From contig JAGMCR010000015.1 of assembly GCA_023129115.1 (NCBI GenBank), positions 1 through 64,000 on the forward strand: 64,000 nt of DNA, in the 5' to 3' direction. Position numbers and translations under genes: made by a program. The stretch's first letter is position 1, and each line of letters begins with the position of its first letter. This stretch comes from Candidatus Iainarchaeum sp. GTDB lineage: Archaea; B1Sed10-29; WALL01. Below are positions 33,580-41,543 of the stretch, one piece after another. A model generated the notes under the pieces. That model searched no databases. It saw only the letters and a list, made by a program, of their open reading frames with translations, and was not told the DNA's origin.

Positions 33580-35079
33580 TCACCTCGGAAAGGGGTACCG
33601 AGGGTCTTCTTCTTCTCGGGCGTGTTGGCGCCTCACGGCAATTACTCTCAAGAGAAAATCTTTTTCTGACTCGCCGGGCGCAGGCCTCATGCCTGCGGCT
33701 GGGTCATCGATTGACTCGTCCATGTACTGGTTGCCGAGGCTCTCGCGGTAAGTACTTCGCGTGGGGCTTCGTTCATAAAGCTGGTCGGCTTCCAGGCGAA
33801 GCAGCCCCAGCTCACGGTTGCCGCTGGATGGCCCGATGGAAACGCAGCCGTTGAGGATGCTGGTGGTGTTGATTTTTTCTTGGACTGTTTTTTTGACTTC
33901 TTCTTTCTTGATTTTGTCGCCGAGTTTTTTTGCGACCGAGTCGCTTATGTCTTCGACGAGTTTTTTGCGTTCAGCTTCGCGCTGGGCTCGTTCGTTGTTG
34001 CGACGCAGTTCCTCGAGCATGCTTTTGGAAAGTGCTTGTTTCGCTTCCTTGATTTTTGTGGTGGCTCCGGGGTGCTCTGGGACGAGTTGGAGGGCTCGGT
34101 TGTATAGGTCAATGGCCTTGTTGTAGTCGGGGATTGCAAATGGGTTGCCTTCGCCCATGGAGTTGGCTTTTTTGTGGGTTTCGTGTGCGTCTTGGAACAA
34201 CTGTGCCGCCTTTTGTTTGTTGAGGCGCTTTTGTTCGGCGAGGGCTTTTTGCTTGACGGCTTCCATGTTTTTTTGGGCGAGCGCGATTCCTTTTTTTGCT
34301 TCTGTGGAGGTGGTGTGGTACTCGAGGGCTTGGCGGTAGAGTGAGATGGCTTCTTCGTAGTTCTGGAGTTTTTGATTGGCTTGCCGGATGGGGAATTTTC
34401 GGGCGGCTGTTTGGAGGTCGTGGCCTTGCTGGGTGAGGGCTGCCGCGTGTCTCTTTTTTTGGTTGTGGATGTATACTTGCTCGTTGTGCTTGGCCAAGGC
34501 CATGTTTTTTTTGCTTGTTTGCGCGTGGCGTTTGGAGTAGTCGTTGGCTGGATCCACTTCAATGGTTCTGTTGAAGTGCTTGATTGCTTCTTGATATTCT
34601 TCTTGGGCGTTTTTTGCGCCTTGGATGGTGTACTGGTCGAAGTAGTCATTGGCATTGGTGAAGTGGTAGTAGCCCCGGAGTTGGTGCAGGCGGCGGGTTT
34701 CTTTGCCGGTGAGCCAGTAGTCATGTTCTGCCTTGATTGCGGCGTATAGGCCGCCGTAATTTGCTTTGGCGTGGGCGAGGACTGCGTTGATTTTTTGGTT
34801 GAAGCGGTTTGCTTCTTGCTGGAGCAAGTCGTTGTCGGGGCATTCCGAAAAGTGCTTTATGTATGACTCAATGCTTTTTTTGGATTGGTGGAACGCGGCG
34901 AGCAATGGGAGGGTGTCGGCTTTGTGGAGCTTGCGGACGCCGTTGGGGCGGACGTCGTTCTCGTGGCGCGTCTTGGCTTGGCGAGTGTGTCTGGTCAAGC
35001 GGCTGTGGAGTTCGCCGTAGCTCTTGTCCACGTTCAAAAAGTAGTACTTCTTGCGCTTGATTTCCCTCAACAAGCCCAT
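33580..35079 (-). CDS. TPR-repeat protein, 499 residues
   Basis: From MGLLREIKRKKYYFLNVDKS; a TTTTTTATTCC box stands about 25 bases before the ATG. TPR-like units are seen in AQEEYQEAIKHFNRTIEVDP, NYEEAISLYRQALEYHTTST and DYNKAIDLYNRALQLVPEHP. A charged coiled coil follows (ELRRNNERAQREAERKKLVE), then a Pro/Ser-rich tail with a RPAPGESEKDF segment. TPRs mediate protein contacts; the partner is unknown. It is related in design to the TPR gene at 48052. The stop codon is adjacent to the REP array. Confidence 0.75.
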   Translation of the reverse strand: MGLLREIKRKKYYFLNVDKSYGELHSRLTRHTRQAKTRHENDVRPNGVRKLHKADTLPLLAAFHQSKKSIESYIKHFSECPDNDLLQQEANRFNQKINAVLAHAKANYGGLYAAIKAEHDYWLTGKETRRLHQLRGYYHFTNANDYFDQYTIQGAKNAQEEYQEAIKHFNRTIEVDPANDYSKRHAQTSKKNMALAKHNEQVYIHNQKKRHAAALTQQGHDLQTAARKFPIRQANQKLQNYEEAISLYRQALEYHTTSTEAKKGIALAQKNMEAVKQKALAEQKRLNKQKAAQLFQDAHETHKKANSMGEGNPFAIPDYNKAIDLYNRALQLVPEHPGATTKIKEAKQALSKSMLEELRRNNERAQREAERKKLVEDISDSVAKKLGDKIKKEEVKKTVQEKINTTSILNGCVSIGPSSGNRELGLLRLEADQLYERSPTRSTYRESLGNQYMDESIDDPAAGMRPAPGESEKDFLLRVIAVRRQHAREEEDPRYPFPR

Positions 35080-35133
35080 ACACCTAATAATTGTTGCCAC
35101 GGAATAAAAAAAGATGCCTCGATGACCCCCCAC

Positions 35134-35221
35134 CAGTAACGCTTTTATCCCTCTACCGCATTACTTGTACTCGATGCCAACCTGGTCCCGCTCCCGCGTT
35201 TCGGCGCACGAGTCCCTGCCC
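35134..35221 (+). pseudogene. Promoter plus first 16 codons of a RecB-like nuclease gene
   Basis: GTAACGCTTTTATCCCTCT, then ATG at 35174: MPTWSRSRVSAHESLP. The sequence agrees with the fragment at 32632 over the promoter and coding part with scattered changes. It ends about ten bases from the stop codon of the convergent HTH gene. Confidence 0.7.
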
Positions 35222-35229
35222 AAATAAAA

Positions 35230-35550
35230 CTACGCGACTGCCTCAACAGTTTTCTTCCCGGCAGCCTGATTAGCATGTTGAACGCTGATGTCCGTGTCCA
35301 GCTTCAAAAGAGTCTGTACAACCGGGCTTTCCTTGTTTAGCTGGTACAGCTGTGCCTTTCCCACTTTTCTGGTCGGAACAAGCAGCTTATCCCCCACCAT
35401 ATCCTCAAAAACGCGCTTTATTGTGACCCTGGCCATTCCTATGCCCTTGGAAACATCTGCCATGGAATAATCAAATAAATCGTTTTCTATAAAGAAGTCC
35501 AGCGCCCTTAGCTCAGGGGTCTCGCCCAGGAATTCCAGCAACAACGACAT
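35230..35550 (-). CDS. Winged-helix DNA-binding protein
   Basis: 106 residues from MSLLLEFLGETPELRALDFF. The helix-turn-helix lies in DYSMADVSKGIGMARVTIKRVFEDMV and a wing in RKVGKAQLYQLNKES; the last 25 residues are probably a dimer helix. A GGGGGGTGT ribosome site lies before the ATG; the upstream ATG of the track is not favoured. Repeated GTTGTA/CAAC motifs upstream (35580-35615) could be its operator. Confidence 0.78.
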   Translation of the reverse strand: MSLLLEFLGETPELRALDFFIENDLFDYSMADVSKGIGMARVTIKRVFEDMVGDKLLVPTRKVGKAQLYQLNKESPVVQTLLKLDTDISVQHANQAAGKKTVEAVA

Positions 35551-35729
35551 ACACCCCCCTATAACAAAAGAACTATTAATAGCTAACTGTTGTACGTTGA
35601 GCAACTAAACGTTGTATTTATGTGGGCTCTCGGCAGGGCGTATCCCCCTGTGTTTTAAACCCCTCCCACACTTGGTCTTCTGTGGCGCGTTCTTTTGGTG
35701 AACTGGGTGCTTGGCTGCTCCGGAAATTG

Positions 35730-35954
35730 ATGCGCAGCAGGCCTGCTTGTTGGGGCGGTGCTTACCAAAGCAAAGACGATATATTCCGTAACCTAAGGCG
35801 TTTTCCACTGGACAAAAAAACCCTGGAAAAACAAGTCATCCCAGGTTTATTGAACCGGGGCTGGCTCATTCCCCACAAGAAAGGGAACTGCCTGTCGCTG
35901 AACGCGCACCACAAAAACGAAATAATCGGTTTCGTCAAGAAGTACTACCCTTGA
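35730..35954 (+). pseudogene. Truncated winged-helix-like gene
   Basis: The frame encodes YQSKDDIFRNLRRFPLDKKT, then GLLNRGWLIPHKKGN, which reads like the C-terminal half of a winged-helix protein. No convincing start or promoter precedes it, and the upstream part of the track ORF (from 35622) looks non-coding. Probably a remnant. Confidence 0.4.
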
Positions 35955-35995
35955 TCGGGCGACCACTTCCCACAGTTTTGTGGTCACCCAACGGG

Positions 35996-36045
35996 GGATA
36001 AGAAACGCTTTTATCCCTCTCCCGCATTTCGTGCGAGTCCTGCCC
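35996..36045 (+). pseudogene. Border palindrome fused to a shrunken RecB 5' fragment
   Basis: GGATAA-GAAACGCTT-TTATCC followed by CCCGCATTTCGTGCGAGTCC. Compared with 32632, the bases between two CCGCATT-type words are missing, including the ATG. It leads directly into the RNA element at 36047. Confidence 0.6.
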
Positions 36046-36046
36046 T

Positions 36047-36211
36047 TGTTTTTGATATTTAAACCCCTCCAATAACTTTAAAAAGGGTGTTTTTGTGAAC
36101 CTGTTCTTAGTGCTCGAGGCGTTTGCGTATCGGCCCTTGGGTTTTACGCGCACGCGCTTGCGACGGCGCTCGCCCCGGGCTTCTGGCCCGGGCCTTTCAC
36201 TCTATTTTTTT
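36047..36211 (+). ncRNA. Candidate small RNA, copy 1 of a repeated element
   Basis: A 165-base element repeated almost perfectly at 47121-47285. It contains a CTTTAAAAAGGG box, and about 20 bases later GTGAAC begins a stretch that can close on TTTCAC at the end (36095-36200). Internal hairpins include GCGTA/TACGC and CCCGGGC-TTCTG-GCCCGGG. The end is followed by a TTTTTTT tract. Between copies the last stem changes yet stays paired. Probably transcribed, about 115 nt. The antisense ORF across it contributes the DUF3800 stop codon. Confidence 0.55.
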
Positions 36212-36238
36212 GGTGGTTAGTCGGTCTATTGCCTGGCT
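36197..36238 (-). pseudogene. 3'-terminal remnant of a DUF3800-like gene
   Basis: Minus-strand SQAIDRLTTKKIE then stop, aligned with the end of the intact protein at 47272 (NQRLNRVALREIK). The stop codon sits at the same place in the RNA element in both copies. It follows directly, and in frame, after the stop codon of the 36239 gene. Confidence 0.5.
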
Positions 36239-37873
36239 TTACCCCGTGGCCGCGAACCGGTCCCCGGCTTTTCTTATCCTGCCTTTCTTTTCCAGTCTTT
36301 TCAGGGCGCTGCGTATCCTATAGCGGGGGAAGCCCACCAGCCCATCCAGCTCCCCCAAGGTTTTTGGCTCCCGGAGGGCGAGCACGAGCATGCCCTCGAG
36401 GCAGTGGGAAACCAGCTTTCTCTTCAGCGGGATTTTTATCCCAAGGCGCCCCTCGAGGACCTCCACTGTGTCGAGGACCAAGACGGAAAACATTTTCCCG
36501 GTTTCCTCTTCCTGCCGCAACATTTCATCAAAGACGGCACCCCAGTCGAGCCTGACCTTCCTCACTATTGCCGCAGCATCCTCCAAGTCGCCCTCCCGCT
36601 CGGTAATGCTCTTGAACAGAAAAATGTGCTCCAGGGAAACCAACCCCACAGCCAATTTTCCATAATTAACTGTTCTTGAGTCTTCCTTCATATGCCCAGT
36701 TAGGACCATTGCCTTGCAGATGACCCTCGTGAATACATCGACCCGCGGGAAACCCTGTTTCTCGAAGATGGCGTTCGGGTGCATTTTCTTGTACGCTAGG
36801 GAAAACTTTGTTGTTTTCCTGAACCCAAGCTTTTCCAGTGCCCTTGACAGGGCTTCAAACTCCGGTCCAGTGGCGACGACGACGTCAATGTCCTTGGTGC
36901 TCGTCTTGAGGCCCCGGAGAATAAGGTTCTGCCCGCCAATGAGGTAGACCGCCAGCGGCTCCTCAAGAGCATTCCCGAGCTGTCCCAAGACTCCAGCGGT
37001 TTCTTCGCCCGAATAGTAGACAGGTATGCCGACATTGTAGAGCGCTGCCTTTTCCAGGAACTCGCCCCACGGCAAAAACTTTCCCCGGTCGTCGTGGTCC
37101 CGGATGTAGGACAGCATGTCCGCGAAGTCGGTTCCCCCTGCTTCGTCGTAGGCCTTGCGCAATTCAAAGCCGTTCTGGTTTTTCAGGAAGAACAGCGCGC
37201 AAAGCGAGCGCTCGGCCTTTGTTTCTGAACAGGCAAGTGCGTGGACCAGGACTTCTTCCATGCCGGGCTTTTTGTCGGAATAAAAGTCGTAAACGGCCGA
37301 GACGGGGATGCCGTGGCTCGGGAACATCGAGAACGCCGTCAAAAACCCCTTTGCCTCTTTTGCTTTGGGGACTTTTTTCAGCCTATTCCCGTCCGAGTGG
37401 ACGAGCACGGCGTACTCCTCCAGCCCCTCTGCCGCTTTTTCCTCTTTGAGGATTGAGAAATATTTTTTGATGAGTGGCTCGTCGCTGAGGAAGTAGTCTT
37501 CTGCTTCTTTCCTCGCCGCGCCGACTTCCCCCAGTTCCTGTAACGCGTCGTAAACAGCAGTTTTTTTTAGTCCGGTCGCCTCCATTATTTCTCTGGCTGT
37601 CTTGGGCGAGAGCAATTGGAGTGCCACTTCTTCGTTTGGCTTGGAAAGCAGTTTTTCGAGCGAGTATTTTGCCATTAGTGCAAGCAATGCCCGGGTCTTC
37701 GCGGCCTCGGCCAGCCTGATTTTCTTGTTTTTTGTCACGAGTCCCTTCTTTTCTAGGCTGGACACGAGTTCTGAAACGTATGAGGTGCTCAGCCCCAGGG
37801 CCCTGCCCAGCTGGCTGACACTAGCCTCTTTTTCCGTTAGTGCCTTGAGCAGGTTTACCTCGGAACTCAACAT
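36239..37873 (-). CDS. HTH-nucleotidyltransferase fusion (AbiEii/MNT-like)
   Basis: 544 residues from MLSSEVNLLKALTEKEASVS. Residues 1-60 are a MarR-type winged helix (SVSQLGRALGLSTSYVSELV). Residues 90-120 contain a second HTH (TAREIMEATGLKKTAVYDAL). Residues 310-480 form a nucleotidyltransferase domain, with LIGGQNLILRGLKTSTKDID supplying the GG...DxD catalytic pattern. A short C-terminal HTH follows (TLGELDGLVGFPRYRIRSAL). Such NTases act as toxins that modify tRNA or as regulators. A TTTATATATG box precedes the ATG. It is divergent from the AbiE-like pair across TTTCGG operators. Confidence 0.75.
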   Translation of the reverse strand: MLSSEVNLLKALTEKEASVSQLGRALGLSTSYVSELVSSLEKKGLVTKNKKIRLAEAAKTRALLALMAKYSLEKLLSKPNEEVALQLLSPKTAREIMEATGLKKTAVYDALQELGEVGAARKEAEDYFLSDEPLIKKYFSILKEEKAAEGLEEYAVLVHSDGNRLKKVPKAKEAKGFLTAFSMFPSHGIPVSAVYDFYSDKKPGMEEVLVHALACSETKAERSLCALFFLKNQNGFELRKAYDEAGGTDFADMLSYIRDHDDRGKFLPWGEFLEKAALYNVGIPVYYSGEETAGVLGQLGNALEEPLAVYLIGGQNLILRGLKTSTKDIDVVVATGPEFEALSRALEKLGFRKTTKFSLAYKKMHPNAIFEKQGFPRVDVFTRVICKAMVLTGHMKEDSRTVNYGKLAVGLVSLEHIFLFKSITEREGDLEDAAAIVRKVRLDWGAVFDEMLRQEEETGKMFSVLVLDTVEVLEGRLGIKIPLKRKLVSHCLEGMLVLALREPKTLGELDGLVGFPRYRIRSALKRLEKKGRIRKAGDRFAATG

Positions 37874-37986
37874 GATTCCGTTATTAGCGAAAACATATAT
37901 AAACATTTCGCCCTAAACGGAATCTTTCGCACTGCCGAAACAATGGGCGGGAAAAAGCGTGTTTCGGCTGGAAAATATTCAGTATT

Positions 37987-38015
37987 TATATGTTTCGGAA
38001 AAACCGAAACATATA
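37987..38015. promoter_or_regulatory. 12-bp inverted-repeat operator between two nucleotidyltransferase modules
   Basis: TATATGTTTCGG-AAAAA-CCGAAACATATA. Additional half sites CCGAAACA/TGTTTCGG lie at 37935, 37960 and 38036, and the last touches the ATG at 38043. The TATA box of the plus gene is inside the right arm, so a bound repressor would block transcription. Confidence 0.75.
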
Positions 38016-38042
38016 TAAACAAAGAGCCACTTAAACCGAAAC

Positions 38043-38591
38043 ATGCGGAAGCGCGTGCTCGTGTGCGTTTGGCTCATGGAGAACAGGGAGACGACGCAGA
38101 AGGCGGCGGCCGAGGCACTGGGCGTGTCGCTCAGCACGGTGAACGCTACTGTGAAGGCGCTCGAGAGGATTGGGGCTGTGGACGTGCGGCAGAGGGGCCT
38201 TCGCGTGGTTGACCCCGAAAAGGCGCTGATGTGGCTCGCGAACATGCGGGACGTGTACCGGGACGTGGTGTACAGCACGAGGGCGGTGGCGGCGGTGGGG
38301 GAGATTGAGAAGGGCATGCCGCCGGGCACGGAGTTCACTGCCTTCACTGCGTACAAGTTCAAGTACAACGACGTGCCGGCGGATTACTCGGAGGTATACG
38401 TGTACGCGGACGAGGAGGCGTTGGGGGAGATAAAGAAGAGGTTCCCGCCGCGGAAGGGGCCCGCGAATTTGTTCGTGCTGGAGAAGGATGGGGAAGTGAC
38501 GGACGCGCTGGTGTTCGCGGACCTGTGGAACCTGCGGGAGTGGTACGCAAAAGAGTTTGTGGGGGCGTTGCGTGACAGAATTCTGGAATGA
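38043..38591 (+). CDS. AbiEi-like HTH antitoxin/regulator
   Basis: 182 residues. An N-terminal winged helix (TTQKAAAEALGVSLSTVNAT) and a C-terminal alpha/beta domain (YSEVYVYADEEALGEIKKRF). The ATG overlaps the last operator half site, and the ATATATAAAC box is about 25 bases upstream. It overlaps the downstream nucleotidyltransferase gene by 20 bases. The arrangement matches AbiE-type antitoxin/NTase pairs. Confidence 0.75.
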   Translation: MRKRVLVCVWLMENRETTQKAAAEALGVSLSTVNATVKALERIGAVDVRQRGLRVVDPEKALMWLANMRDVYRDVVYSTRAVAAVGEIEKGMPPGTEFTAFTAYKFKYNDVPADYSEVYVYADEEALGEIKKRFPPRKGPANLFVLEKDGEVTDALVFADLWNLREWYAKEFVGALRDRILE

Positions 38592-39186
38592 GCAATTGAC
38601 TGCTGCGAGCTGGGAAAAGCTGCAGGAAATGGCGAAAAAGTATGACTTCGTGTTGATTGGGGGTTGGGCGGCGTTTTTGTGGACCGGGATGCACAGGTCG
38701 AAGGACATTGATATCGTGGTCGGCTACAAGGCACTGGAGCGGCTTAGGCAGGACTACGCGCTCACGAAAAACGACCGCCTCAAGAAGTACGAGGCAAAGC
38801 TTGACAAGTTCGATATTGATATCTACGTGCCGTTTTACTCTGTGCTGTCGCTGCCGCTGGAGTCGCTGGAGTCGACGAGGATTCAGGGGATAACCACGGT
38901 GACGGCCGAGGGATTATTGGTCTTGAAGCAGGGCGCGGAAATCGACAGGCGGGGGAGCGTGAAGGGGAGGAAGGACGCGATAGACATTGTGACGCTGCTT
39001 GTGCACGGCGGCGTGGACCTGGAGAAGTACGCGGGGCTGGTTGAAGAGCACGGGCTGGAGTACAAGAAAGAGCTGGAGCGCGTGGTCAAGGAGTTCGACG
39101 TCAAGGACCTCAAGTTCCTGGGCATGAACCTGAAGCAGTTCAGGGACTGGCAGAAAACGGTTTTGGGGCAACTCAAGCCGCTTTGA
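38572..39186 (+). CDS. Nucleotidyltransferase toxin, AbiEii/MNT-like
   Basis: 204 residues from GTG at 38572 (VTEFWNEQLT). FVLIGGWAAFLWTGMHRSKD, followed by IDIVV, gives the GG...DID active site; DIDIYVPFY supplies a further acidic strand. The C-terminal helical part is KDAIDIVTLLVHGGVDLEKY. It is probably the toxin of the pair with 38043, and related in fold to the domain in the 36239 protein. Confidence 0.78.
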   Translation: MTEFWNEQLTAASWEKLQEMAKKYDFVLIGGWAAFLWTGMHRSKDIDIVVGYKALERLRQDYALTKNDRLKKYEAKLDKFDIDIYVPFYSVLSLPLESLESTRIQGITTVTAEGLLVLKQGAEIDRRGSVKGRKDAIDIVTLLVHGGVDLEKYAGLVEEHGLEYKKELERVVKEFDVKDLKFLGMNLKQFRDWQKTVLGQLKPL

Positions 39187-39214
39187 GGGACAATGCTTTC
39201 GGTTGCCACTTTGT

Positions 39215-39235
39215 GGATAAGAAACGCTTTTATCC
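39215..39235. repeat. Border palindrome between convergent genes
   Basis: GGATAA-N9-TTATCC, base-for-base the same 21 bases as at 35996. The stop codon of the 39230 gene lies inside its right arm. Confidence 0.7.
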
Positions 39236-41437
39236 CTTTTTTCTTCTGTGGTAGCCGTCGCGCTTCCACGCCTTGAACACTTTTTCCCGGGTGCGTTGCT
39301 TCACGCCCATTGCCTCTGCCAGCACGCTTGCCGTGAACGGGTCAACGCCGTGTTCCGCATGAATCCTGAGCAGCGCGTCACGCTCTTGCTGCTCTGTCCG
39401 GCTCTGCGAAAGGGCGTCACTAATTGTCCGCAATACCCTCTGCGCTTCTGTCCTATCCTTCTTGCCAAACTTCTCCACTCCCTCAACCGCTTTTTCCCTG
39501 GCGGCGATTTCCGTGCTGGGGAAGTGGTCTTCCACGATGCACACCGGTTCGCACTTCGCTTTTAGTTGTGTGAATTGAACCAGTTCGCCCGGCGTGATAA
39601 CCAGTTTGCCGAACGAGTCCCTGAACACCTTGTCGCCGATGAACTCGCCGACGTACTTCAGCATGGTCTTCTGGCTTTTTATGCCGAGGTAGTCCATGTA
39701 GTGCTGCACAGTGTTTTTTTCGCGCGCCGGGTTTTGGCTTGGAATGGTCCGCGTGACATGGTCGTAAAACTTTTTCTTCCTCGCCTCCATGGAGCGCGGC
39801 GGCCTCCGCTCCGTGGTTTCGCGCCTGTCGCCCCACTTTCGTGTACTCGGAACCCCCAGTTTGAGCCTATGCCTGAGCATGCTAAAGTTTATTTTTTCAA
39901 CGCTGTTCTGGAATCCCCAGCGCTTCCAGTTGTCGAGCATACTGGTCTTGGTTCGCTGGGGCAGGTCCAGTGCACTGGCGAGCACTGTCGCCATCAATGG
40001 CGTGACCCCGTGGTCGAGGTACACGTCATAAATCCTCTCCCTTTCTTCTTCCGCTGACCTGCTCTCCTGGACTGACCTCGCGATGTGCTTGAGGACGTGC
40101 TTGGCTTTTCTGAGGCCGAAGGACTGCAACAGCTTGAAGCTATTGGCGAACCTCCTCTTCGGTATCTTGGCTTTTTTGCCCTTCCTGCCGCCGTAATAGG
40201 GGCAGTACTCCACAGTAAGAGAGTGGGGGTCGGTCATCATCCTCTTGGCGACTACCCCGATGTTGTTGCTGACTGTGGGCTCAAACAATTGGCTGTACTT
40301 GTCCCTGAAGTCCTTGTGCCTGAACAATTCCACGACATAGTCCTGGACAGTGTCCACCCAGTCCACCCCAAGCATTTGCCGGTAGTACTCGAGCACGTCG
40401 CCTCCTGCCGCCTCGTGTTCTTTGGCGTCTGTCTGCATGACGTGCTCGAACAGCATTTGCTTGCGCTTTTGCCTGGAATAGCTGGACTCGTGCTTGACCC
40501 TGGCCTTGATGATGAAAGCGTGGCCCTGATTTTTCTTGAGCTCCTTCAGGTCCCCGCGCAGCGTGTTTTTTTGGATGCCCAGTTTTTTGGCGAGGCGGGG
40601 GATTGTCGTCGGCCCTTCCTGCAGGGCCTCGATTATTCGCCTGTGCCGCATCTCCTGCTCCGGCTCTGTCAGTTCCCCGTGCTTTTCCCTGAATTTTTTG
40701 TCCTTGAGCAATTCATTTAGGTCGAGGTAGTACGGCCCGCCAGTGACCCCTGCTTCGGCGAGCTTGTTTTGCACGTGTTCTTTGAGGCCGTGGCCCATCC
40801 ACTCCTCGGTCTCCATAATGATTTTGCGCATGAGCTTTTGCCGGGCGTATTTAGTGGTGTATTGTGACTTGTACAGCGCGAGCTTCTTGGGCTTGGCCCA
40901 CAGGTTGTCGTCGTCGATTACTTCGCGTATCTGCCGTTCTGTCGCGCCTTGCGACAGCCCGAACTCTTCTGCCAATTCCTCTGCAGTAAACGCTTTTCCT
41001 GACCCGAACGATTCTTTTATTCGTGCCTCGCGCTCTTCTTTCGTCAGCTCGACTGCCGCGGCAAAGTCTTTTTTGAAGTCTTGTTCTTGTGCCAGTTCTG
41101 CTCTATAGACATCTATTCTTCGTGTGGTAAGGCCGAATTTTTTCTTGAGTTGTTTTTTGGTGGTGACCCATGACTTTCGCTTGCCCTTGGCCGCGGCTTT
41201 TTTCATGTACTTGCGCATCAAGTGCTTGGCCATGGTCTTCCTGAACCCGAGCGAGGGCTCCCACTGGATTTCCTCAAGCTTTTTCTGTACCACGGGGTCT
41301 TCCTTGAGCGCCTTGAAGTCCAGCTTTATCATGCCGTGGGTCACCCCAAACTCGCTGGCGAGCTCCCGGGGCGTGAAAAGCTCTTCCTTAAGCAGCTTCT
41401 TCTTTATCGATTTCCTGCGCTTCTTCTGGATATTCAC
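39230..41437 (-). CDS. Modular multi-HTH repeat protein, 735 residues
   Basis: A GTG start at 41437 about 28 bases after CCTTTATC. The protein is built from repeats of short HTH-like modules: FTPRELASEFGVTHGMIKLD, FTAEELAEEFGLSQGATERQ and TTIPRLAKKLGIQKNTLRGD in the N-terminal half. Two copies of a 65-residue unit end each later block (HGVTPLMATVLASALDLPQR...NWKRWGF and HGVDPFTASVLAEAMGVKQR...AWKRDGY). A third unit recurs as YYRQMLGVDWVDTVQDYVVE and YMDYLGIKSQKTMLKYVGEF. It is very basic, so DNA binding is likely. No catalytic motif and no known family recognised. Confidence 0.72.
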   Translation of the reverse strand: MNIQKKRRKSIKKKLLKEELFTPRELASEFGVTHGMIKLDFKALKEDPVVQKKLEEIQWEPSLGFRKTMAKHLMRKYMKKAAAKGKRKSWVTTKKQLKKKFGLTTRRIDVYRAELAQEQDFKKDFAAAVELTKEEREARIKESFGSGKAFTAEELAEEFGLSQGATERQIREVIDDDNLWAKPKKLALYKSQYTTKYARQKLMRKIIMETEEWMGHGLKEHVQNKLAEAGVTGGPYYLDLNELLKDKKFREKHGELTEPEQEMRHRRIIEALQEGPTTIPRLAKKLGIQKNTLRGDLKELKKNQGHAFIIKARVKHESSYSRQKRKQMLFEHVMQTDAKEHEAAGGDVLEYYRQMLGVDWVDTVQDYVVELFRHKDFRDKYSQLFEPTVSNNIGVVAKRMMTDPHSLTVEYCPYYGGRKGKKAKIPKRRFANSFKLLQSFGLRKAKHVLKHIARSVQESRSAEEERERIYDVYLDHGVTPLMATVLASALDLPQRTKTSMLDNWKRWGFQNSVEKINFSMLRHRLKLGVPSTRKWGDRRETTERRPPRSMEARKKKFYDHVTRTIPSQNPAREKNTVQHYMDYLGIKSQKTMLKYVGEFIGDKVFRDSFGKLVITPGELVQFTQLKAKCEPVCIVEDHFPSTEIAAREKAVEGVEKFGKKDRTEAQRVLRTISDALSQSRTEQQERDALLRIHAEHGVDPFTASVLAEAMGVKQRTREKVFKAWKRDGYHRRKKG

Positions 41438-41543
41438 ACTAGACAGTAAGAGTTTCTACTAGATAAAGGTTTTGGTCTAATAACCCCTTTAAACTGGGTT
41501 TTTCGGGAAACCCTTTTATCTCTCCAGTGCATTAATTGTTGTT

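Noticed and set aside
35935-36153. 72-aa minus-strand ORF conserved with 47063-47275
   Set aside because: The two share a peptide only because the 165-base RNA element is duplicated. The ORF has no start signal and changes preserve stems, not codons.
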